Assembly (NCBI RefSeq): GCF_019059575.1
Contig: NW_024881626.1
Coordinates: forward strand, 558,001-622,000
Direction of reading: 5' to 3'
Origin: Amphibalanus amphitrite
Taxonomy: Eukaryota; Arthropoda; Thecostraca; Balanomorpha; Balanidae
Length of the DNA stretch: 64,000 bases
How positions within the stretch are numbered: position 1 is the first letter of the stretch; each line of letters starts with the position of its first letter. Of the stretch, positions 41,222-49,626 are shown in pieces. The notes beneath the pieces are model-generated. The model was given only the letters and a program-made list of their open reading frames with translations, searched no databases and was not told the DNA's origin. The position numbers and the translations under genes are program-made.

Positions 41222-44200
41222 ATGAGCGACGAAACACTTATCTCACCAGAGGATGGACGCGCAACAATGGGTGGAAGCACACCTCGCTGTTGCAAGTGCG
41301 TATCTAACCCGTGTAGAACCTGCCGCTGCGTGAAACTGGGAAGACGGTGTGCCACCTGTCGATTCGGAGACAACTGTCCGAATTCAGTACCAAAGCTCAC
41401 ACAATTATGCGACATTGCTACAGAAATCGCTACTTTGAAGCAAAACAGTCGGGTTCTACCGCACATCCCAAAAGGAGCGCGTATCGCGGTAGCAGACGAG
41501 CTTGCTCACCTTATCAACGACGCTGTCGAACAGGGCACTGAGGAAGCGTGGCGCAGGCTCACGTGCTTTGGATACTCTACGCTCAGTATCAACAGAGAAG
41601 CGCGAACAGCAGAAAAGACCTCTTTGGCCACACAAGTGCGCCTAAACCTATCACAGAACAGTGACACCAACAAGGTCCGTCCTTCCAAACCATCCAAACG
41701 CTCACATGCACATCGCCCGGTGGGCGAGATGACAGCGATGTCACGACGCGTGGCCTCGAAACTGACGGACGGCGATACCCGGGGAGCGCTACGAGCTCTG
41801 ACCTCAGATGACTCCTTCGCATCTCCAACAGAAGAAGTCATCAAAAGGATGCAAGAAAAGCACCCAGAACCGCCCACTGACCTGCGAAACGTTCCGCTAC
41901 CTGACGACATCCACGTGCCGTTAGTGGCTTCCGAGGCCGACGTTTTGAAGGCGATCAACTCCTTTCCGCCGAGCTCCAGTGCAGGTTTGGATGGGATTCG
42001 CCCCGCCCACCTGCGCTCCCTCCTCACTAAACACACCGCCGAGGCTGGAGCTCGCCTACTCACAGCTCTGACAGCGCTCACGAACTTGGCGCTCAGCGGC
42101 CGTCTTCCGGAATGCGCAACACCAGCTTTCTTTGGCGCGTCGCTGATTGCTCTTCGAAAGAAGGACGGCGGCCTGCGTCCCATCGCTGTCGGCAGTGAGT
42201 ATCGCCGAATCGCAGGCAAGGTCGCCGCCACGGCCGTCTCGGCGGCCATCGGAGCTCAGCTGCGACCAGTACAGCTTGGTGTGGCCACGAGGAACGGCTG
42301 CGAGGCGGCAGTATACGCCACCAGAGCATACATCGACGAATGCGAAGCGTCCGAAAACAGCAGAGTTATCGTGAAGCTGGACATCTCCAATGCCTTCAAC
42401 ACCGTGCGCAGAGATGCGATGCTGGAAGCTGTGAAAAGTCGTGCGCCAGAGATATACCCGTTTGTATGGCAGGGCTACAACAACGCCGCGCCACTTTTCA
42501 TCGGCGACAGTAAAATCCTTTCTCAGACAGGAGTCCAGCAAGGCGATCCGTTGAGCTCCCTGCTGTTCTCTCTGACAGTGGATTCTGCCACCAGGGCTCC
42601 AGACACAGAAATAAACACCTGGTACCTGGATGATGGAACGCTGGCTGGCCCACCATCTGACGTCATCTCCAGTATCAAACAAGTGAAGGCAGAAATGAGC
42701 GAAGTGGGGCTCGCCATAAACGCAGGCAAGTGTGAAGTCACCTTCCTGGGAGGCTTCACCGACGATACCAAGCTCAGCGCCCTGCACATGCTGCAAAGTG
42801 TTCTTCCCGACATCCGGGAAGTCCCCGTGGATGAGTTAGAGCTGCTTGGTGCGCCTGTACATGACGCTCAAACAAGACGTGCGCTTCTACAAGGCCAGCT
42901 CCTGGTAGAGAAGCTTATCAAGCGCCTTCAGGCTCTGGACGAGGCACATCAGGCGTTCTTCCTACTGAAGAACTACGTGTCCCTTCCTCGCCTGTTGTAC
43001 CTTCTTCGAAGCTCTCCAGCCTACCGCCACCCCGCCCTGCTCAACAGGATTGACGAAGCAGTTCGCCGTGGCATGGAAGTGATCACAAACGTCCAACTGC
43101 GTGACATTTCATGGCGACAAGCGACATTGCCAATCAGCCTCGGTGGGCTAGGCGTAAGGAGAGTAACAGACGTTGCCCTTCCTGCTCACCTCGCATCTCA
43201 AGTAGCATCCGCTGACACGATCGCATCCATTAACGGCTCCGCCGCTAATCGCGTCAGTGAGCTAACGAGGTGCTTGATCTCAGAGTGGGAGCGTCGCACA
43301 GGCTTGCCTCCACCGGAAGCGCACAGGCGGCGCTACCAAAGAGAATGGGATCGAGCTGAGACAGCAAGAATCAGTGAACGGCTGCTGGAAGACAGCAAAA
43401 CCGATGTTGACCGAGCCCGACTCCGAGCTGCCGCACAACCACACTCTGGTGCCTGGCTGAACGCCTTCCCAGCCGCCAGCGTGGGCACGCTGCTCGACCC
43501 TGACACCCTGCGGACGGCCGTCGCCCTGCGGGTGGGAGCAGATATATGTGCTCCTCACCGCTGCCGCTGTGGAGCCGACTTTGACGAGCGAGGCCTGCAC
43601 TGCCTGTGCTGCCAGATGAGTGCTGGCCGGTTCCCACGCCATGCGGAACTCAACAGCGTCATCAAGCGTGGACTATCAACCGCTGGAATGACGTCTGTTC
43701 TCGAGCCGGCCGGCTTAGACCGCGGAGACGGACGTCGCCCTGACGGCATGACGACCTTCCCCTATGCAGAAGGGAAGTGCCTCGTCTGGGACGCTACCTG
43801 CGTCGACACGTTCAGCGTTTCGTCAGTCAAGGCATCCGCGGCCCGTGCGAGCTCAGCTGCAACCGTCGCCGAGAGGCGTAAGCGCCATCGCTATGCCGAC
43901 ATAAGTCGACGCTATCTGTTCCGCCCTGTCGCCGTAGAGACATCCGGAGCGCTCGGCCCGGACAGTTACTCCTTCTTGAAGGAGCTCGGCCGCCGTATTG
44001 TGAAGACCACAGGAGACCGACGGGACTTTGAACGCCTCATGCAGCGCGTGTCTGTGGCGGTGGTGCGCGGCAACGCCACAGCCGTTCGACTTGCGAGCGT
44101 CAATGTAAGGCCGAGTCACAGAGCCAACATTGAGCCAAAATCACTTCCATGGCCACCCACAAACTCAACTGGCACCGAAGCAAAGCTCCCACCGGAGCTA

Positions 44201-46996
44201 CCAACCACCACGTCTCCTACGACCAGACCAGCAGAACAGGAGATACTGGATCCATTGAACATGGGACTTCCCAACAATGGTATAAGCATGTGCCAGCACG
44301 TGGGCAAGAGCGTCAGTCTGGCTGACATTAAGCGGCAGCTGAAGTCGAACCGGCGGATCGGCGCCTGCGACAAGAAGGTGCCGACCCCGTGCACGGCACC
44401 CGCGGATGGGGAGGAGCGGTCGGTGCCGTCGGGCGCGCAGCTGCCGCACGGCGTCTGGCTGTGCATGCAGTGCGGCCACCAGGGTTGCGCGAGGCACGCC
44501 ACGCAGCACTTTAACACGCCGCGCTCCGACTCGCACACGCTGGCCGTCAATGCCGCCGCCGACTGGGGCGTCTGGTGTTTCACATGTAACGAGAAAGTGT
44601 CACTGAAGAGTAATAAGAAACTTCACGAAGCTGTGCAGTTTGTCAAGAAAAGGCAGGGAACTCTACGTCCCGGGGCCACGCCATCCAAGGAGGACACTCC
44701 GCCTCCCAAGTCTTCCAAGGGCGCCTCCGCTAAGGAGAAACAGGCTCAAGCGGACTGTGATAACGAGTCACTTCCGAAGGTCAAGGGTCTGATCAACCTG
44801 GGCAACTCGTGTTACCTGAACTCGGTGCTGCAGTGTCTGAGCCAATGCCACTACCTGACGCACTACCTAGACATCAGCAGCCGCCCAGGACGAAAGGTCA
44901 CAGTCAGCGCTGACGGCGAGACCATGGAGCTGGTGCTGCCGGAGGGCGGGCCCATCACCGCCTCGCTGTGCGACTTTCTCAAGAAGATGCACATCACGGG
45001 CACCGGCTCCACCGTCTCCCCCAGTCATCTGCTCAGAAAGATCGCCCTGAAGGTGCCCCAGTTTGTGGGCTGCGACCAACAGGACGCACACGAGCTGCTG
45101 CGAGCGCTCATGGAGCAGGCGCGGCTTGAGGATCTCCGGCGGCACCAGAAGCAGATCCTGCTCGGTCTGGGGCTGCCGGCCAAGGCCGACCCCAAGGAAG
45201 TACCCGACGACATGAAGGCGCGTGCCAAGGCGCTGGGCCACCAGGTATCGCATACGACCATCGACTCCATCTTCAGCGGCCAGCTGGTCAGCCTGGTGGT
45301 GTGTCAGGCCTGCATGGCCTGCACACACCGCATGGAGCCCTTCCTCGACCTCTCGCTGCCCGCCGCCGAAGATATCATCTTCAGCCTGCTGTCGGAGCTC
45401 GACCCGCCGCCGGCCTCGGTCAGTGGGGATTCGACGGAAGACGAGCTAAACGAACCGCCGGCCTCAGTCAGTCCGGACCCGCCGGCTGACGAGCCGCCCG
45501 CCTCGGTCAGCCCCGACCCGCCGGCTGACGAGCCGCCTGCCTCGGTCAGCCCCGACCCGCCGGCCGACCTGGCCGCGGAGGAGCTCTCGGAGCGGCTCAG
45601 CGCGCTGATTGTGGACAGCGCCGGCGCCGCGGCCGCTGCGGACTCGTGTGGGGACGAGCCGGGCCCGCTGACGGTGAACGGCCGGCCGTCGTCACCGGTG
45701 GAGGCGGACGCGGCGCCGGCCGGGCTGGTGCCACTGGTCGGGGAGAGTGCTGACAAAGCCCCGAACGGTGCGCCGGAGACGGCGGGAGCGGACCAGGTGG
45801 GGGAGAAGCAGAGCTCTGTACCGGCGGAGAACTGCGGAGAGGCTGTGGAGGCGCATGAGAACAGTCTGGGCGCTCCGAACGGTCACTGCGGAAGGGCAGC
45901 CGAGGAGGCCCCGCGGGAGGGCCAGTCGCCGTCACCCGGTGAGGTGCCGGGCGGTGTGCCGACGGAGGCAGTGGCGAACGGCCAGAGCTCAACGACAGGG
46001 GTGGCGGACGGCGGCGAACTCCAGTCTGCGCCGAACGGCGGGACCTGCGCGCCAACCGAGTCTGCCCCGGCCGAAGGGACGGGGACCCCCTCACCGGCGG
46101 CTGAGCCCTCGGACGGCCCGCCGCCGCCGCTGAGCCGCTGTGAGTGGCTCAGTCGAGCGCTGACCACCCTGGCGCCGCGCTACCAGGCGGCCGCTGGCGA
46201 GTGCAGCCTGCTCACCTGCCTTAACCAGTACACGGCGCCCGAGCTGCTCACCGGCAACAACAAGCTCGGTTGCGACAACTGCACCGAGCTGCGCAACAAA
46301 CGGCTCACGGCGGCTGAAAAAGCAGCTGAGAAGAAACTCGGCACAGTATACAGCAACGCCAGCAAGCAGCTGCTCATCTACAGTCCGCCGCCGGTGCTGA
46401 CCATCCACCTGAAGCGGTTCGAGGTGTGCAGCTTCAGCCTGCGGAAGATGAACCGGCACGTGCAGTTCGGCGAGCGGCTCGATCTGGCCCCCTTCTGTTC
46501 CTCCATCAGCCAGGACCTGCCTCAGATGCGGGCCGGCCAGCGGCGGGTGCTCTACTCGCTGTTTGGTGTCGTTGAGCACAGCGGTCGACTGACCAGCGGC
46601 CACTACACAGCCTACGTGCGCGTGCGCCGCCGTCACGACCAGCTCACCGTCAACCCTGCGCGACTCACCACACTCGTCACCGACGCGTTCGCCGTGGCGT
46701 GTGAGCGGGCGAGGCAGCGCGCCGAGCAGACCCGACCGGAGACCACGGACGGACCGTCCCCGGTCAGGCCCGCAGAGGAGGGCCGGGAAGACGGGGAGGG
46801 CGAGGACCCCGCCGCCGCGCCACAGGAGTCACAGACGGATCAAAAACAGCCCGCCCCGGAGCCCGAGACGGAGCCGGAGCCGCAGCCGGAGGCCGGGCGG
46901 TGGTTTTACGTGAGTGACACGCACGTCACAGAGGTGACTCTGGACAAGGTGCTCAAGGCGCAAGCTTACATGCTGTTCTATGAGCGAATTGTGTAA
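41222..46996 (+). CDS. RLE-type reverse transcriptase fused in frame to a USP16/45-like deubiquitinase
   Basis: One 1924-residue ORF without an intron. Residues 23-52 form a cysteine cluster. The reverse transcriptase spans about 210-560: SSAGLDGIRPAHL, KLDISNAFNTVRRDAM, QQGDPLSSLLFSL and YLDD at 468-471. A zinc-knuckle-like CRC...H..CC (781-797) and RPD (839-841) with EGK and D857 follow, matching the R2-type restriction-like endonuclease. From residue 1023 the protein is USP16/USP45-like: ZnF-UBP (to ~1145), Cys box GLINLGNSCYLNSVLQCL with Cys1197, a Pro/Ala/Gly-rich insert with repeated PPASVSPDPPADE (about 1400-1635), His box SGHYTAYV with His1794, and Asp1899. Codons after ~44290 are much richer in G/C at third positions. 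It could be a chimeric gene, a retrotransposon that captured a host gene, or a 3'-truncated RT element lying in frame upstream of a separate USP gene. Confidence 0.85.
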   Translation: MSDETLISPEDGRATMGGSTPRCCKCVSNPCRTCRCVKLGRRCATCRFGDNCPNSVPKLTQLCDIATEIATLKQNSRVLPHIPKGARIAVADELAHLINDAVEQGTEEAWRRLTCFGYSTLSINREARTAEKTSLATQVRLNLSQNSDTNKVRPSKPSKRSHAHRPVGEMTAMSRRVASKLTDGDTRGALRALTSDDSFASPTEEVIKRMQEKHPEPPTDLRNVPLPDDIHVPLVASEADVLKAINSFPPSSSAGLDGIRPAHLRSLLTKHTAEAGARLLTALTALTNLALSGRLPECATPAFFGASLIALRKKDGGLRPIAVGSEYRRIAGKVAATAVSAAIGAQLRPVQLGVATRNGCEAAVYATRAYIDECEASENSRVIVKLDISNAFNTVRRDAMLEAVKSRAPEIYPFVWQGYNNAAPLFIGDSKILSQTGVQQGDPLSSLLFSLTVDSATRAPDTEINTWYLDDGTLAGPPSDVISSIKQVKAEMSEVGLAINAGKCEVTFLGGFTDDTKLSALHMLQSVLPDIREVPVDELELLGAPVHDAQTRRALLQGQLLVEKLIKRLQALDEAHQAFFLLKNYVSLPRLLYLLRSSPAYRHPALLNRIDEAVRRGMEVITNVQLRDISWRQATLPISLGGLGVRRVTDVALPAHLASQVASADTIASINGSAANRVSELTRCLISEWERRTGLPPPEAHRRRYQREWDRAETARISERLLEDSKTDVDRARLRAAAQPHSGAWLNAFPAASVGTLLDPDTLRTAVALRVGADICAPHRCRCGADFDERGLHCLCCQMSAGRFPRHAELNSVIKRGLSTAGMTSVLEPAGLDRGDGRRPDGMTTFPYAEGKCLVWDATCVDTFSVSSVKASAARASSAATVAERRKRHRYADISRRYLFRPVAVETSGALGPDSYSFLKELGRRIVKTTGDRRDFERLMQRVSVAVVRGNATAVRLASVNVRPSHRANIEPKSLPWPPTNSTGTEAKLPPELPTTTSPTTRPAEQEILDPLNMGLPNNGISMCQHVGKSVSLADIKRQLKSNRRIGACDKKVPTPCTAPADGEERSVPSGAQLPHGVWLCMQCGHQGCARHATQHFNTPRSDSHTLAVNAAADWGVWCFTCNEKVSLKSNKKLHEAVQFVKKRQGTLRPGATPSKEDTPPPKSSKGASAKEKQAQADCDNESLPKVKGLINLGNSCYLNSVLQCLSQCHYLTHYLDISSRPGRKVTVSADGETMELVLPEGGPITASLCDFLKKMHITGTGSTVSPSHLLRKIALKVPQFVGCDQQDAHELLRALMEQARLEDLRRHQKQILLGLGLPAKADPKEVPDDMKARAKALGHQVSHTTIDSIFSGQLVSLVVCQACMACTHRMEPFLDLSLPAAEDIIFSLLSELDPPPASVSGDSTEDELNEPPASVSPDPPADEPPASVSPDPPADEPPASVSPDPPADLAAEELSERLSALIVDSAGAAAAADSCGDEPGPLTVNGRPSSPVEADAAPAGLVPLVGESADKAPNGAPETAGADQVGEKQSSVPAENCGEAVEAHENSLGAPNGHCGRAAEEAPREGQSPSPGEVPGGVPTEAVANGQSSTTGVADGGELQSAPNGGTCAPTESAPAEGTGTPSPAAEPSDGPPPPLSRCEWLSRALTTLAPRYQAAAGECSLLTCLNQYTAPELLTGNNKLGCDNCTELRNKRLTAAEKAAEKKLGTVYSNASKQLLIYSPPPVLTIHLKRFEVCSFSLRKMNRHVQFGERLDLAPFCSSISQDLPQMRAGQRRVLYSLFGVVEHSGRLTSGHYTAYVRVRRRHDQLTVNPARLTTLVTDAFAVACERARQRAEQTRPETTDGPSPVRPAEEGREDGEGEDPAAAPQESQTDQKQPAPEPETEPEPQPEAGRWFYVSDTHVTEVTLDKVLKAQAYMLFYERIV
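44288..46996 (+). CDS. USP16/USP45-like ubiquitin hydrolase portion (possible own start at 44288)
   Basis: This is the host-like half of the preceding ORF, listed separately because it could be its own gene. An in-frame ATG at 44288 begins MCQHVGKSV, which corresponds to the usual start of the ZnF-UBP domain in USP16/45. The ZnF-UBP domain would bind the free ubiquitin C-terminus and the USP domain would cleave ubiquitin conjugates (USP16 acts on histone H2A). Catalytic Cys, His and Asp are present. The whole catalytic domain lies in one exon, which suggests either a retrocopy or a lineage that lost introns. No clear polyadenylation signal was seen downstream. Confidence 0.8.
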   Translation: MCQHVGKSVSLADIKRQLKSNRRIGACDKKVPTPCTAPADGEERSVPSGAQLPHGVWLCMQCGHQGCARHATQHFNTPRSDSHTLAVNAAADWGVWCFTCNEKVSLKSNKKLHEAVQFVKKRQGTLRPGATPSKEDTPPPKSSKGASAKEKQAQADCDNESLPKVKGLINLGNSCYLNSVLQCLSQCHYLTHYLDISSRPGRKVTVSADGETMELVLPEGGPITASLCDFLKKMHITGTGSTVSPSHLLRKIALKVPQFVGCDQQDAHELLRALMEQARLEDLRRHQKQILLGLGLPAKADPKEVPDDMKARAKALGHQVSHTTIDSIFSGQLVSLVVCQACMACTHRMEPFLDLSLPAAEDIIFSLLSELDPPPASVSGDSTEDELNEPPASVSPDPPADEPPASVSPDPPADEPPASVSPDPPADLAAEELSERLSALIVDSAGAAAAADSCGDEPGPLTVNGRPSSPVEADAAPAGLVPLVGESADKAPNGAPETAGADQVGEKQSSVPAENCGEAVEAHENSLGAPNGHCGRAAEEAPREGQSPSPGEVPGGVPTEAVANGQSSTTGVADGGELQSAPNGGTCAPTESAPAEGTGTPSPAAEPSDGPPPPLSRCEWLSRALTTLAPRYQAAAGECSLLTCLNQYTAPELLTGNNKLGCDNCTELRNKRLTAAEKAAEKKLGTVYSNASKQLLIYSPPPVLTIHLKRFEVCSFSLRKMNRHVQFGERLDLAPFCSSISQDLPQMRAGQRRVLYSLFGVVEHSGRLTSGHYTAYVRVRRRHDQLTVNPARLTTLVTDAFAVACERARQRAEQTRPETTDGPSPVRPAEEGREDGEGEDPAAAPQESQTDQKQPAPEPETEPEPQPEAGRWFYVSDTHVTEVTLDKVLKAQAYMLFYERIV

Positions 46997-48425
46997 GCGA
47001 CTGCGGTAGCTTGGGATGGTGCTCTGTGCACGGGGCTGTGACGGCGCGCGAATCGTGTCCCTCAGTCTGACCGAGGTGTGATTTCGGAAAGGTCGTTTTT
47101 GAATTTGCTTTAATGTGTGTTCATATTATATAGCTGACAGTCATAAGAAATATATTTCAACTCGAAAACAGCTCGAAATAGCATATCATTTTAAAGAAAC
47201 GAAACCCCTCCGAAATCCAAAAGCCTATTCGGGTCCATAGAGAAAAACTGTGGTCCCCCACAATTTCGTCACGAGCGTCGGACCAATCAGCGTCGAGTAC
47301 TGCTGAGCGCTGATTGGTGAATTTTCCGCTAGCGTGTAAGTACCGCTCGCGGAACAAGAGTTCGTCGACAATCCTCCACAAACGTCTGTCACCATTTTTC
47401 GTAATGCTAAACAGCCGGAGCGTACCCCCCTGAGTGCAACATCAAAAGGTTTGCACGTGCACAGCACGTGCACCGTGTACCCCAGCACGCTTATTTGTAC
47501 AGCACCTTAAAGCGCGTGTCCAGTAGTGTCAGTGTGCCAAATTTGGTGTGCCTAGGTCAAGGTTTTCCGGAATCGGAGGATGCCTCCTCAAAACATGTTT
47601 TTCGCCACTAGCGCGTGCATTCCGCACCCCCTGATGCCGAGCATACCATATGTTAGTGGTCGAACACTGGGACATGTGACCTGTGAGTTTAGCACCTGTG
47701 CCGCCCTTCGTTTGATTTGAGGCGTCGCTTAAAGGTTTTTGCCCTTTGTAAGTTTGTTGGCACGTGGCACGCGCCATGTGACACCGGGTGACATGTGACA
47801 TCCATCATCACCTGCCTCAAGGAATTACCCGTCGAACGGTACCACCAGCATCTCGATCCGATCATGCGTTTGGACGCAATTCTAATTGTATTGGCTCGAT
47901 GACCTTCCAGAGCACGGTTTTTTGGCAACGTAAAATGGCGCCTCGTCGGCTTCACCTGAATGGAGGTGGTTACGGGTCCAGTTTATTTATACGTCCGTGG
48001 GGCTGGTTCAGCCGAACTTTTTTTCAGCGACCCACCAATGGGAATTTCCGGATGCAAAAGCATGCTATCGCATGCTTTTGATCCTCCAATTCTGGATTAA
48101 CCGGCGAGGCGCGTGGCGTATATGAGTGAGCGATTGTAAGTGTGATGTGTATAATGTGCGTGAGAGAAAGGATCCGAGAGATTAATACTTTGTCCCGCAA
48201 GACCAAAATACAGTGTAATGGGAATGTGAGTCAAATCTTTGAATTGGGTGAAGGCAGATGCCGGGCTGATACACGGTGAACGTGAACGAACAATCGATAC
48301 GGGCCGCTTAGTTTAATGCACCCGGGTGGCAGGCGGGCATTGTAGAGTAACTTTGTGTAACGTAATTTCTGTACATGGGGGGAACCAATAAAAGGTTGCC
48401 GGTTCCGATGCGTGAAACCCCTTCA

Positions 48426-48497
48426 CCCGGAGCCGGAGCCGAAGCCGGAGCCGAAGTGAACAATATAAACCGGAGCCAGAGCCGGAGCGGGAGCTGT
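48426..48497. repeat. GGAGCC hexamer tract
   Basis: Imperfect CGGAGCCGGAGCCGAAGC units. Confidence 0.8.
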
Positions 48498-48812
48498 CAA
48501 AAACAGGGGCGCGGGAACTACTTTCAGACTGGGGGGGGGGGGGGGGGCACACCATGATAGAGATCAACCTAGGGTACCCCCAAATTTAGTTTTCTCGCCG
48601 GTTTTGCTCCTTTTTGAAGAGAAAACAATTATTTATTGACCTAGTTCGGTTTGTCAAACCGAACTGCCTTGAACTTGCAGTTCCAGGTGCAGTAAAACAT
48701 GCTGTATTCAAAATATGAAAATGGCCTTGTTATGCAAATGCAGAAGCAACGTGCACCAATCCCGTCTTCTTTTTTCGGCCACCCGTATTTAATATGCCTA
48801 CCTACTGAGCAT

Positions 48813-48912
48813 TGGAGCCGGAGCCGCCGGAGCCGGACCATTTAACTCGGAGCCGGAGCCGGAGCCGCAATGGCATTTCACCCGGAGCCGGAGCCGGAGT
48901 CGGAGCCGTCTG
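48813..48912. repeat. GGAGCC hexamer tract
   Basis: Two clusters of GGAGCC units separated by a short spacer. Confidence 0.8.
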
Positions 48913-48945
48913 AAATTTCCACCGCTCCGCATCCCTGGTTAGTGG

Positions 48946-49428
48946 TTAAAGGGACCCTTCCACCTTCAAAAAAGTTAATGAATATGCATGAAAGTGATGT
49001 CGCTCGTTCAGAAAGAGCAAAAACGAGAATATACCAAATTTCTCCGAAAAATATTCACCGGTTTTCAAGATATTAGACTTTTACTTTTGTTTACTTTTAG
49101 GGATCTCCGCTGTTCCTGCGACTTCATTTTGGAAGTGCGGCGTTTGCGGCAGATGTTGCGCGCAAATAGCATATATCCACCACTGCTTCACAAAGATATT
49201 AGTATAAAGTTTTAAAATCGTTGGATCACCGCTGACGTCACAAATTCTAAGGGGGCATCTCAATGCATTAGCCCCTTAGAATCCGAAAACTGCAAGTTTG
49301 AAATTCCATATCTCCGAATTAAAGCATTTTTCGATGCTGTGAGTGCCCAAACCGGTATTTGCAGGCCATGGCCACCAATTTGGCTATCTCAACTCAAAAC
49401 TAATGTTAAGGTGGGATGGTCACTTTAA
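48946..49428. mobile_element. TTAA-flanked MITE, AGGGACC termini (Kolobok/T2-like)
   Basis: TTAA at 48946-48949 and 49425-49428; ends AGGGACCCTTCCACC and the complement of GGTGGGATGGTCACT. It is an inverted relative of 51823-52298 across most of its length. TTAAAGGG termini are those of T2/Kolobok-type MITEs; assignment is by termini only. Confidence 0.8.
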
Positions 49429-49523
49429 ACTCGCGCCGTGCTGGGGGAAGGGCGTTTTAAACACACATTCGCCACCTGGCATCCCAAGGAATGCTATTCA
49501 GAAGTAATACAATCATTGAAACG

Positions 49524-49529
49524 TTTATT
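49524..49529 (-). promoter_or_regulatory. Polyadenylation signal of cuticle gene
   Basis: TTTATT on the plus strand reads AATAAA on the minus strand, about 100 bases after the stop codon. Confidence 0.55.
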
Positions 49530-49626
49530 TTGTTCATGACGTGGACAATGATGAATGCATAAATTACACACAAACATCAAATAAATACAATAAATGAATC
49601 ACTACTATTGTACTCCATGGGTGACC

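Larger units (their letters stand above)
46997..48945. other. 3' flank and diverged repeats
   Basis: 47170-47500 shares inverted blocks with 37640-38140. A compact palindrome CAAAAGCATGC-tatc-GCATGCTTTTG lies near 48053-48078. A G-run lies at about 48531-48547. No gene recognised. Confidence 0.45.

Noticed and set aside
42056..42796. Long minus-strand ORF opposite the reverse transcriptase
   Set aside because: Antisense shadow of the RT-USP ORF with no recognisable protein features.
45597..46636. Several minus- and plus-strand ORFs over the USP linker
   Set aside because: GC-rich, biased codons of the real frame leave the other frames open; no independent support.
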